This document shows positions 1 through 7,858 of a stretch of 21,171 bases of DNA, in pieces. How positions within the stretch are numbered: the first letter of the stretch is position 1; each line of letters starts with the position of its first letter. A program made the position numbers and the translations under genes. The stretch comes from a virus. The stretch covers positions 1 to 21,171 of IMG/VR virus record IMGVR_UViG_3300032278_002353. One strand, given 5' to 3'. The notes beneath the pieces were generated by a model. The model saw only the letters and a program-made list of their open reading frames with translations. It was not told the DNA's origin and did no database searches.

Positions 1-209
1 CTAATTAATTTGTCGTAAAATAATGCTGTACCTACGTCAGCTTTATCTTTATATTCACCTGCTGTTTGTAATAAGTTATAGAAGCCACCATACCATGTGT
101 TTATGGCTACAGTTATTTGTACTTGTACCCATAAAGAAATAGCAAGTAAAGTGCCACCACCCCAGGCCCACAAAGCCCACTTTCGACTTTTGTAATAAGC
201 GCCTATCAT
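1..209 (-). CDS. SbmA/BacA-like inner-membrane peptide transporter family protein, N-terminal part (cut by window edge)
   Basis: The 69 visible residues begin with a short basic stretch (residues 7-10, KSRK). A hydrophobic segment follows at about residues 11-36, then the block INTWYGGFYNLLQTA at about 37-51. This matches from memory the SbmA/BacA block 'VNAWYAPFYDLIQTA', which follows a transmembrane helix in E. coli SbmA. Family members are inner-membrane, proton-driven importers of peptides and peptide antibiotics. The phage protein starts where SbmA already has about 80 residues, so it lacks the first helix. The ATG at 209 is the first possible start because an in-frame TAG lies three codons upstream. 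It follows the YHYH gene by 14 bases with no strong Shine-Dalgarno. The related ABC_membrane_2 fold is an alternative. The C-terminal part lies outside the window, so completeness cannot be judged. Confidence 0.65.
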   Translation of the reverse strand, partial: MIGAYYKSRKWALWAWGGGTLLAISLWVQVQITVAINTWYGGFYNLLQTAGEYKDKADVGTALFYDKLI

Positions 210-223
210 GTTGTGCTAAACGT

Positions 224-1102
224 CTAAACGCTTCGTTGCTGTTTAGTAGAATTACCAACTATATATGGATAAACAGGTTGAAGGTTTGAATCAACTGTTA
301 AGTAATATGCCCATGTTCCATCTGGATAATCTGGAGTTTTATTATATCTTCCGTTGTATTGATCTAAATGTCCTGTACCTACTTGATATTCATGATCATT
401 AATAAATGTACCAGCCGTCTTTTCACCCCAAGTATATCCACGCCCTGCTGGTTCTGTTGTGTAATATTGATATGAAGAATTCATTCTAGTAACAGCCGTT
501 CCTAATTCTGCATTAGGATCTGTATATGAATAAGGTCCGTAAATAGGATATCCATCAAAACAATAACCTAAAATTTTACTATGGCCGTCTGTGTGTCTAA
601 AATTATCACCACTATAATTAGTTGCTGTATAATAAGTTGGTGTAGGAGTTGCGTTTGTTAACATTGTAGCACTCCAAGATGATGCCGATTCTGCTGAGCC
701 TGTTGGTAAGTTTAAAAACATTCCAGACATATAATGATATTGTCCGTTAATTTCTGGCCAACCACCTGCATCGTCGCCACCAAAGTTTGATCTAAATGCT
801 ACTGCATTATATTCAAAACCATCACCAGGTGCATCTGTAGTAGGATCAAGTGCTGGCGGAACAGTTGCTGGACCTACTGACGGATTAAAAAATACAACAC
901 CGTTGGACATAATACCCATTGGTGTTAATGGAACTGTTACCTGTGCGGCAGTAGTATTTTCTCCGCCACGATAGATAAAAGAATAATTATATGCTTGTGC
1001 AATTGCGGTATTTACGTTTGGTGTAAATTCATTATTTCCAAATGCATTTCCGAATGCCGCCGGATTAGGTAAACCGTTTGATGTAATTGTTAATGTTGCC
1101 AT
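224..1102 (-). CDS. YHYH-domain virion-associated protein
   Basis: This 292-residue protein carries the block pattern of the YHYH family (PF14240). Residues 121-129 read QYHYMSGMF, a YHYH-type motif with Met replacing the last His. Residues 173-191 contain GHSKILGY and DGYPIYGPY. Residues 244-269 contain GHLDQYNGRYNKTPDYPDG followed by TWAYYLT. The biochemical role of the family is not established. There is no signal peptide. The start at 1102 has AAGGA seven bases upstream, in the 10-base gap after the 234-residue fibre gene, so the two are co-transcribed. Its place among fibre genes suggests a virion or tail-associated role, but that is inference. The family assignment is confident; the function is unknown. 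Confidence 0.85.
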   Translation of the reverse strand: MATLTITSNGLPNPAAFGNAFGNNEFTPNVNTAIAQAYNYSFIYRGGENTTAAQVTVPLTPMGIMSNGVVFFNPSVGPATVPPALDPTTDAPGDGFEYNAVAFRSNFGGDDAGGWPEINGQYHYMSGMFLNLPTGSAESASSWSATMLTNATPTPTYYTATNYSGDNFRHTDGHSKILGYCFDGYPIYGPYSYTDPNAELGTAVTRMNSSYQYYTTEPAGRGYTWGEKTAGTFINDHEYQVGTGHLDQYNGRYNKTPDYPDGTWAYYLTVDSNLQPVYPYIVGNSTKQQRSV

Positions 1103-1112
1103 ATTATTTTCC

Positions 1113-1817
1113 TTATGCTATAGTTCCTGCATCAAAGTCGAATCCCACCGGCACTAATAAACTACCAAAGTCAACTTCTGTTATTGAAATTAACCAATCA
1201 ACAATACTAGTTACTGTTTGATTAAATAATCCAAAATTAAAACCAGCTGTGTTAGGAGCAATTAATCTAATATCTACTCCGTGTACTAAACCAGTTAAAT
1301 CTCCATTAAACGTACCTTGAAAAGAACTTGCTGTTAATGTGCCACCATTAATAAGATTATTTCCGTTTGCATCTAAATTTCCACCTAATACTGGAGTAGT
1401 ATCAGTTGAAAGTTCAGTAGTTGTATTAACAGTTAAAACGTTACCACTAATAGTTGTACTGGCACCTACTCCTCCAAATATATTTAACGTATCGCCGTCA
1501 ACCAACGCCTTGGATCCGGAATCAGATACAACATTTAATTGTTGTAATCCGCCTAAAGCATTAACTGTAATGCCATTAGTTGAAGCTGTTAATGTAATAT
1601 TAGCCCCAGATACAAGTTTTTTAAACTGTAAATCAGCACCAGCTTTTTGGTGGAAAATTCCTTCACCAACGTTGCCTAAATTACTTGCAGTAGTTGATTC
1701 AGGAGCTCGTAAGTCTAAATCATCAAAGTTTTGATTAACTTTAATAAACGCTTCACGTAGATCATCACCTGTGCCGTCGTTTGCTAGTGTTCCTATGTTT
1801 ATATTTTGTAGTGCCAT
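1113..1817 (-). CDS. Short tail-fibre-like structural protein with N-terminal NINIG module
   Basis: This 234-residue protein opens with MALQNINIGTLANDGTGD and continues LREAFIKVNQNF. The same roughly 35-residue module begins the proteins at 7859-9232 and 9234-17330. The rest is low-complexity beta-rich sequence rich in Thr, Asn, Gly and Val, including GANITLTAST (about 71-80) and PVLGGNLDANGNNLINGG (about 142-159), phrases common in fibre shafts. The C-terminus (DFGSLLVPVGFDFDAGTIA) resembles terminal segments of marine T4-like fibre proteins. A late promoter box at 1836-1843 and an AGAGAG ribosome site precede the ATG. It is probably a minor fibre or adaptor; the receptor and position in the virion cannot be seen. 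Confidence 0.75.
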   Translation of the reverse strand: MALQNINIGTLANDGTGDDLREAFIKVNQNFDDLDLRAPESTTASNLGNVGEGIFHQKAGADLQFKKLVSGANITLTASTNGITVNALGGLQQLNVVSDSGSKALVDGDTLNIFGGVGASTTISGNVLTVNTTTELSTDTTPVLGGNLDANGNNLINGGTLTASSFQGTFNGDLTGLVHGVDIRLIAPNTAGFNFGLFNQTVTSIVDWLISITEVDFGSLLVPVGFDFDAGTIA

Positions 1818-1830
1818 TTTATCTCTCTTC

Positions 1831-3441
1831 TTATGTATTTATTCCAGCTGTGCCACTGCCACTACTTCCGTTCCAACCCCATGGATTAGGACTATTATAT
1901 GGCCAATATGCTATTCTATTTGGCGCACCATAACGTCTTGGAATAACGTTATCCTCATTAAATGATTCATCTGTACCACTATCGTAGGAATTACTTGTGG
2001 CATGGATTGCAAGAAAATCTTTAAATTGTTGAGCAGTTCCACCTGGATTTGCTTGTAACCATAATGCACCCATTCCAGTTATTTGTGGCGCCGCCATACT
2101 AGTACCACTTATTCTTGATGTATAGTGGCTACCACTTCCTGGATAAAATTGTTTAGCATAGGTACTTACGGTACTTGTAGCACTTGTAATATCATCACCA
2201 CCTGTTATTATATCAATGCGTGGTCCTCGTTCACTGCTTTGAGTTATAAATTCTTCAGTACCAAATAAAGTTCTGTCTAGACTTGCTACGTATATAGTAT
2301 CATCACTATGTGGTGATCCAGGACGGTTATAATAGTAATCTACACCGAGATCACCAATGTATCTCATAAAGCTATCATGAATGCCACTATAATAAGGAGC
2401 ATTAGCTCCTGCAATAGGATGATAACCATTACCTGCAGATTTAACACAAATTATACCTGCATCTGTTAATTGTTCTTGTTCAACATCATCTGAAGGACTT
2501 TGATAAGGAATTTTATAATAAACTATTCCATATTGTTCTAACCCGCCACCCATGAGATCTTGTTGAGCAATACCTTGATCTACACCTTTAAAAAATATAT
2601 GCGTAACTTGTAGAGTTGATGAAAATGATGCTCTCCATCCCCAACTTTGATTTACAATAGTAGGACGTTTAAATCCTGTGTTAGGGTCAATTGGTTTTTG
2701 AGTATGCCAATGTCTAATAAGATCATATTTGTCAGTAGTGGGAATTTCATTCCCAGCCCCACCAAAATGTCTTAAAGAATAAATTTTTGCATTCTTGGCC
2801 CAACCAAAAGTTTTACCTGCGGCAATACCTGCACAATGACTTCCATGCTCACCAGCTCCAGCCGGATTTGCTGTATAATGACCTGCTGGCATTGCCCCTG
2901 CAACACCTGATTCTGTATACCAATCTATTTGTTGAAATCTTGTAGTACCATTAGCATCTTCCCATTCAGGATGTCCTGTAGGATCAATACCGTCGTCTTG
3001 TATAACAACATCAACACCAGTACCATCTAGTGTATATGTATAATCGGCTGAATATGTATTACTTGTTGAAGCAGGATCAAACTCTTTAATCATGTGTCTG
3101 TATAAACCCCAGTTCTTTGCATCTGCGTCATTAGATGTTGATCTATCAAATTGAGCAGTCTGTGTTTCAAATAGTTCGTAGTTAAAAACCTCTGGATCTG
3201 GTTTTGTTTCTACTGCATGAATTCTTGGATCTTTTGATAATTCTGCCGCTTCGGCATCAGTCATCATATAATGAGTAATTCTATCATTGGCTTTCTTAGC
3301 ATACGCTACGTCAACAGTTCTATTTGGAACGTTTGCACTAACAGCCGCATCGCTAGTAGTATCTCTTTCTAGTTCAGCTTCTATTTCTGCAATATCAATA
3401 CCTTTTTTAGTAATAACTTTATATTCTTTTTCACCAGCCAT
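1831..3441 (-). CDS. Subtilisin-like (S8, proteinase K-type) serine protease with intact triad
   Basis: This 536-residue protein has an N-terminal I9-like propeptide region (about 5-80, ending TDAEAAELSKDPRIHAVE), then a peptidase S8 domain. The catalytic residues are visible: Asp149 in VVIQDDGID, His199 in EHGSHCAGIAAG, oxyanion Asn338 in VKSAGNG and Ser448 in ISGTSMAAP. Cys after HGSH is typical of the proteinase K branch. The C-terminus has NRIAYWPY, shared with the upstream paralogue. No signal peptide or membrane segment is seen, so action in the virion or in the infected-cell cytoplasm is more likely than Sec export. The ATG at 3441 has AGGAA eight bases upstream and lies two bases after the stop of the paralogue, so the two are co-translated. 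A role in fibre maturation or attack on host surface proteins is inferred from position among fibre genes. Confidence 0.92.
   Translation of the reverse strand: MAGEKEYKVITKKGIDIAEIEAELERDTTSDAAVSANVPNRTVDVAYAKKANDRITHYMMTDAEAAELSKDPRIHAVETKPDPEVFNYELFETQTAQFDRSTSNDADAKNWGLYRHMIKEFDPASTSNTYSADYTYTLDGTGVDVVIQDDGIDPTGHPEWEDANGTTRFQQIDWYTESGVAGAMPAGHYTANPAGAGEHGSHCAGIAAGKTFGWAKNAKIYSLRHFGGAGNEIPTTDKYDLIRHWHTQKPIDPNTGFKRPTIVNQSWGWRASFSSTLQVTHIFFKGVDQGIAQQDLMGGGLEQYGIVYYKIPYQSPSDDVEQEQLTDAGIICVKSAGNGYHPIAGANAPYYSGIHDSFMRYIGDLGVDYYYNRPGSPHSDDTIYVASLDRTLFGTEEFITQSSERGPRIDIITGGDDITSATSTVSTYAKQFYPGSGSHYTSRISGTSMAAPQITGMGALWLQANPGGTAQQFKDFLAIHATSNSYDSGTDESFNEDNVIPRRYGAPNRIAYWPYNSPNPWGWNGSSGSGTAGINT
1836..1843 (-). 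promoter_or_regulatory. T4-type late promoter box AATAAATA
   Basis: The minus strand reads GGAATAAATACATAAGAAG, a 7/8 match to the T4 late consensus TATAAATA. It is embedded in the last codons of the protease gene. With T4 spacing, transcription would start near 1830. That gives a 13-base leader with AGAGAG before the ATG at 1817. Confidence 0.6.
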
Positions 3442-3443
3442 TA

Positions 3444-4961
3444 TTATATTCCTACATTTGTTGTTAGTGCTCTATTAGCCGCAAATGGAAAATAAGCTAT
3501 TCTATTATAGCCATTCTGTAAACTTCTTGAATTTGAGAAAAATGTTGATGGTGTATTCTCGTCTGTTGATCCTTGAAACAATAAATCTTTGACTGAATTG
3601 TCATGCCACCACTTGCGTAATTGTGCAGGTGTCCATCCAGGGTTTAATTGTAATAGTAAACAGCTCATTCCAGCAACTTGTGGTGTAGACATTGATGTTC
3701 CTGAGTAAAGGTGGACATCTGTATCATTAGAACTACCAGCACTTACAATATTTGTGCCAGCCGCCCATATATCAACTCTAGGACCTTTATCACTACTGTC
3801 ATTAGTAGCTTCTTCAGTTCCCTCTAATTCACTATCTAAATTACCTACAACAACTGTGTCAGGTCCTATATTGCCTGCACCTCTGTTATAATATACAGGG
3901 TTGCCCGCCGCAATATTACTTGTAGCAACACTTCGTATAATATGATTGTTATAATCTATATCTCCGAAGAAACAAAGTTTTTGATATTGATTGCCTGCAC
4001 TTTTAAAATAGTGTACACCTTCGTCTTGCATTTCTTCAACTTCAGCCGATAATCCATAACCAGCTGTATTAAATTTGCTGTTGGTATCGCCGACCATTCC
4101 GAATGATTCGTTCTTAACACTTCCTACACTAGTTCCTCTAAATTGAATATCTGTTATACTAGTAAAGTAACCTTTTGATCCCCAACTGGCACTTACTACT
4201 GTTGGTCGTTTATAACCAGTAACTGGGTCAACGTCTTTAGCTCTATGGAATTCTTTTATTGCATCAAACCAAAATGCTTGATCGAAACTGTTATAAGGTA
4301 TATTATAAATTTTTGCATTCTTGGCCCAACCGTAATCTTTTCCTGTAGCAGTTCCACAACAATGGGTTGCGTGATTACTCGCACCTGATACATTAGTATA
4401 ATCAATATCGGGCATAGCACTACAATTAGGAAGTGTGTTCCATTGGAAAGGTACTAAACGACTAACGCCGTTTCTGTCTTGCCATTGCTCATGAGTAAAT
4501 CTAATTTTACTACCTTCTTGGTGTATATAATCTATACCTGTTCCGTCTAAATGATAATCGTAAGTTGTTCCAGCAGGAAGATCTTGAGTGACATTTTGTC
4601 CCCATAAATTTGTTTTGTTAATTTGTCTTAAGAAGCCCCAATTAGCCCTTGTGTCTGAAGTAGCGTCTCTAGTCCAATCACCAGTTTGTTCATAGTCTAA
4701 CCAATCATCATCCCATACAAGTGGAAGCTCAACACCACCAACTCTGGGATCGTTTTGAAGTTTAACTGCTTCTTCGTCTGTAAGAGCTACTTCAAAGATT
4801 CGTTTACTAGAAGGTCTAGTGTTTACGTTTTGTACTTGTCTGTCTGGAATTATATTACTGTCAACTTTGCTGTCAACAGTTGTGTCTCGATTAAGAGCGT
4901 CAATGACTTCTTCTTTGCTAAAGCCTTTGTGTAAAGAAACAACATAATGTTTTTCACTCAT
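3444..4961 (-). CDS. Subtilisin-like (S8) protease paralogue with Glu in place of catalytic Asp
   Basis: This 505-residue protein is co-linear with the protease at 1831-3441. It has an I9-like propeptide (about 4-79, ending TDEEAVKLQNDPRVGGVE), an S8 domain and an NRIAYFPF tail. His197 (NHATHCCG), Asn324 (FKSAGNQ) and Ser423 (YSGTSMSTP) are retained. The strand that should carry the catalytic Asp reads LDGTGIDYIHQEGSK, against LDGTGVDVVIQDDGID in the sister, so position 149 is Glu rather than Asp. HGTH has also become HATH. The enzyme may be weak, altered in specificity or a structural pseudo-protease. It starts at ATG 4961 with GGAG in the 9-base gap after the 951-residue fibre gene, and lies 2 bases ahead of the sister, so it belongs to the same late transcript. 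No signal peptide is seen. Confidence 0.88.
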   Translation of the reverse strand: MSEKHYVVSLHKGFSKEEVIDALNRDTTVDSKVDSNIIPDRQVQNVNTRPSSKRIFEVALTDEEAVKLQNDPRVGGVELPLVWDDDWLDYEQTGDWTRDATSDTRANWGFLRQINKTNLWGQNVTQDLPAGTTYDYHLDGTGIDYIHQEGSKIRFTHEQWQDRNGVSRLVPFQWNTLPNCSAMPDIDYTNVSGASNHATHCCGTATGKDYGWAKNAKIYNIPYNSFDQAFWFDAIKEFHRAKDVDPVTGYKRPTVVSASWGSKGYFTSITDIQFRGTSVGSVKNESFGMVGDTNSKFNTAGYGLSAEVEEMQDEGVHYFKSAGNQYQKLCFFGDIDYNNHIIRSVATSNIAAGNPVYYNRGAGNIGPDTVVVGNLDSELEGTEEATNDSSDKGPRVDIWAAGTNIVSAGSSNDTDVHLYSGTSMSTPQVAGMSCLLLQLNPGWTPAQLRKWWHDNSVKDLLFQGSTDENTPSTFFSNSRSLQNGYNRIAYFPFAANRALTTNVGI

Positions 4962-4970
4962 AGTTTCTCC

Positions 4971-7826
4971 TTACGCAATAACTATGTCACCAACCATCGC
5001 TGAATGGAGAGTACATTGATAAACCAATGTTGATGGAGCATCCATTGGAACTGTAAATAATTGTGTTCCTGATGTTGATCCTGACACACCAGTTGTATAA
5101 GCACTACCACCAGCACTTACTCTAATTTCGATTGGGTGATTAGTTGAAGCCTCGTTAATAATTGTATATGAAAATCCTTTATATAATGTCATAGTTGGAT
5201 TGTCTGCTGAACTTGGTACACCAGGTCCAGTCCATCTAAATGCTGTTGTACCAAAATTAATAACACTATAAGAAAGTCCTGGTAACTGACCTAGCCACTT
5301 ACCGTCACTATCACGATATCTTAATACATATCCGTCAGTACCACCAAGGTCTACATCAGAGCCACCAGCAATTCTTAATAAACCAGTTGCACTAATTCGT
5401 AAACGTTCACTAGTACCAGCCGCAACTACAACAACTCCTGTTTCTCCAGCAGTAGCAGTATACGAACCAAGGATAGTATTGCTACTACCAGCATCTAAAT
5501 TTTTACCAGCTTGAAATCCTATTAGTACATTTGAATCAGCGTCTGTAAGTGAACCGCCAGCTTCAAATCCTACTATAGTATTTTTTTCAGCCGCATTCAA
5601 AGTTCCTGTTGTTGCGTCACCAAGTTTTATACTATTTGTAAAGTTTGCCGCTCCACTAATAGCATCTGTTAAGCCGTCTATTGATGATGCTCCTCCACTA
5701 GAACCAGTAAATGTTATATTGCCTTCTGCATCACTGGCAGTTGTAATACCAGTTCCACCAATAAATTTAATTGATTCATCTTTACTAATTGGTCTTAAAG
5801 TCGAGTCATCTGCACCAACGCTAAATGTAAAGTTATCTGATGTTGGTATCCAACTTGTACCATCTGAGAATACTAATTGTTTTGCTGAACTGTTATAAAT
5901 TACATCACCACCTTGTCCAACAATACCTGCTATTCCATCATTATCAAAACTACCTACACGTAAAGGTGCTTTTTGTATTACAACGGCATTTGCCGCATCT
6001 AAAATTAAATTACTTGCTGAAGTTATAGTTGGTATACCTGCACCTGAACTTACAACTTCGTCAGCTGTAACTTTAGTTGCAACTATGTTTACACCTGTTA
6101 GTGTATCAGTTGTTTTGTTATATAGTAATCCTGCGTCGCCACCAAATGAACTTGCATCATTAAATTGTACTTGTGTATCAGCACCACCTGGTGTTCCACC
6201 GCCACCGCCACCTGAGGCAACGAATGTAATTTCATCACCACTTGTAGTAATTGTCATATTAGCACCAGCAACAAGTGTTAATGTATCTGTTGTCGAGTCT
6301 GCTACAACATCACTTTGTCCTGAAACTTCAATTGTTTTAAATGAATCTTCATTTGGATCACCTGAAGCCGCAGATACCCAACTTAGAGTTTCTGCTCCGT
6401 CAGTAGTTAATACTTGTCCGTTAGTTCCATCACCGTCTGGCCAAGTAAATGTTTTTGTTGTTGTTACATCAGTTGGCGCTTTGAACCCCATGTAATTTGT
6501 ATTATTAGTATCGTACCATCTAACTTCGTTTGCACTTCCTAGTTTAAGATCAGTTGCAAAGGTAACTTCATTTATACCGTTTGAAATACTACCTGTTATA
6601 TTTAAATTGGTAGCATTAAAAGTAGTTGCACTAATTGAAGTTGCACTTAATACATTTGTATTAGGATTATAAGTTATTGAAGCATCTGTTCTTAGGTCTT
6701 GACCATTACTATCACCTGTGCCAACAAAAGTTACAAACTGTGCCGCCGCTGTTGAGTCAGCTACTGTAGTAACAGTTGCCGCATCAACATTGTTTAATAT
6801 TCTAGGCTCCCATTTTGCTGTTGCACTTTTAAAACTTAAAACATAATCATTAACTGGAGTTATAGTAGTTGTGTCAACATCAGTTAGATCGTCAATGTTA
6901 TTTGGTGATGCAACTGAACCTGGTCCCCAAGTTCCTGCACCTGAATCAAATGTTAATACTTGTCCATTAGTTGCTCCTGCTACACCAACATCTACTAGGT
7001 CACCTATGTTACCAACATTAAATGTTATGTTGCCTTCTGCATCACTGGCAGTTGAAATACCAGTTCCACCTGCAAACTTAATTGATTCTCCGGTACTAAC
7101 TGTTCTTATTGTTGAATCGTCAGCGGCAACTTGTATTGCTGTTAAGCCGTCGCCTTCTTTTACCAACGCAAACCAACCATCATGATGTGCAAAATAGGCT
7201 TTGCCTGTTGCATGAACATGAGCAAACATTCCATGATATATTGATGGACTTACAGCAAATAAGTCTTCTTCTGTATCAAATTTATTAGCAAAGTAAACTT
7301 TGCCTGTTGTTTTAATATCTCTAGTTGTAGTATTGCCTCTTGATAAAACTGTATCAATAGTGTCAACTTCAGTAGTTGTAGCTGTATATTTAAATGTTCC
7401 TGATGCATGGTCATAGTAAAGAACTTTACCGTCATCTGCGGCTGTAGTTGCAGTTACGTTATTAAGACTTTGAAGTTGTGCCGCTTGTATACGTGCATCA
7501 ACTCTAGAATCTGTATGCCATTTATTAGTTGCACCGCCGAGTTCAACTACATCGTCTGTGACAACAGTTGACAGATATCCAACGTCATTTGCAAACGCAC
7601 TCAAAGCCGATGGTACTTCTGGAATCTGAGGTTTATTTGTTAGATCGTTATAGTCACCACTGAATGGATTATTAAACGAAACGTTATTAATTCTAACGTC
7701 TGTTGCATTAATAGTTCCAGCATTAGTAACACCAGCACCACCTAAATCAAGGTTATCGCCTACTGGTAATTCCTTAATTTTGTTGCTATCTAATATATCA
7801 ACTACTAGTGGTATTCTATTTGCCAT
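4971..7826 (-). CDS. Long tail-fibre protein with C-terminal cupredoxin-like domain
   Basis: This 951-residue protein is fibre-like throughout. It has NNPFSGDYNDLTNKPQIP (about 52-69), a phrase frequent in marine T4-like fibres, and MFAHVHATGKAYFAHHDGW (about 199-217). Two copies of an ADDST...ESIKF.GGTGI module follow, then a Gly-rich linker (about 537-545). Head-like repeats of the type NTIVGFEAG / NVLIGFQAG / NTILGS lie at about 753-795, followed by SERLRISATGLLRI. The last 70 residues look like a cupredoxin: HPIEI (His897), TVPMDAP, then YQCTLHSAMVGDIVI with Cys938, His941 and Met944. This is the His...Cys-x2-His-x2-Met set of amicyanin-type sites. The gene opens a late unit (promoter at 7848) that continues into both proteases. 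Its start has AGGAA seven bases upstream. Receptor binding is inferred; copper binding is predicted from ligands only. Confidence 0.85.
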   Translation of the reverse strand: MANRIPLVVDILDSNKIKELPVGDNLDLGGAGVTNAGTINATDVRINNVSFNNPFSGDYNDLTNKPQIPEVPSALSAFANDVGYLSTVVTDDVVELGGATNKWHTDSRVDARIQAAQLQSLNNVTATTAADDGKVLYYDHASGTFKYTATTTEVDTIDTVLSRGNTTTRDIKTTGKVYFANKFDTEEDLFAVSPSIYHGMFAHVHATGKAYFAHHDGWFALVKEGDGLTAIQVAADDSTIRTVSTGESIKFAGGTGISTASDAEGNITFNVGNIGDLVDVGVAGATNGQVLTFDSGAGTWGPGSVASPNNIDDLTDVDTTTITPVNDYVLSFKSATAKWEPRILNNVDAATVTTVADSTAAAQFVTFVGTGDSNGQDLRTDASITYNPNTNVLSATSISATTFNATNLNITGSISNGINEVTFATDLKLGSANEVRWYDTNNTNYMGFKAPTDVTTTKTFTWPDGDGTNGQVLTTDGAETLSWVSAASGDPNEDSFKTIEVSGQSDVVADSTTDTLTLVAGANMTITTSGDEITFVASGGGGGGTPGGADTQVQFNDASSFGGDAGLLYNKTTDTLTGVNIVATKVTADEVVSSGAGIPTITSASNLILDAANAVVIQKAPLRVGSFDNDGIAGIVGQGGDVIYNSSAKQLVFSDGTSWIPTSDNFTFSVGADDSTLRPISKDESIKFIGGTGITTASDAEGNITFTGSSGGASSIDGLTDAISGAANFTNSIKLGDATTGTLNAAEKNTIVGFEAGGSLTDADSNVLIGFQAGKNLDAGSSNTILGSYTATAGETGVVVVAAGTSERLRISATGLLRIAGGSDVDLGGTDGYVLRYRDSDGKWLGQLPGLSYSVINFGTTAFRWTGPGVPSSADNPTMTLYKGFSYTIINEASTNHPIEIRVSAGGSAYTTGVSGSTSGTQLFTVPMDAPSTLVYQCTLHSAMVGDIVIA
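5710..5759. repeat. Direct repeat copy 1 (50 bp, 48/50 identical to 7021-7070)
   Basis: This segment differs from 7021-7070 at only two of 50 positions by direct comparison. It encodes the GGTGI.TASDAEGNITF module of the 951-residue fibre. The near-identity at DNA level points to recent duplication or gene conversion inside the fibre gene. Confidence 0.85.
7021..7070. repeat. Direct repeat copy 2 (partner of 5710-5759)
   Basis: This is the second copy of the 50-base segment within the same fibre gene, about 1.3 kb away and in the same orientation and reading frame. Recombination between the copies would delete an in-frame block of the shaft. Confidence 0.85.
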
Positions 7827-7847
7827 TGTTGTTTCCTATTTTACACA

Positions 7848-7855
7848 TATTTATT
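7848..7855 (-). promoter_or_regulatory. T4-type late promoter box AATAAATA
   Basis: It lies in the 32-base gap between the 457- and 951-residue fibre genes. The minus strand reads GAAATAAATATGTG, a 7/8 match to TATAAATA. T4 spacing predicts a start near 7842 and a 16-base leader containing AGGAA before the ATG at 7826. Confidence 0.65.
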
Positions 7856-7858
7856 TCC

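Noticed and set aside
76-258. Minus-strand frame of 60 codons overlapping the window's left end
   Set aside because: It is out of frame with both the YHYH gene and the SbmA/BacA-like gene, which have family matches and account for the region.
1339-1734. Plus-strand Pro/Val/Ser-rich frame of 131 codons
   Set aside because: It is a mirror of the Thr/Gly/Asn-rich fibre gene on the minus strand. Similar antisense frames at 6085-6495, 6871-7185, 8211-8483, 9226-9603 and 9703-10092 have the same cause.
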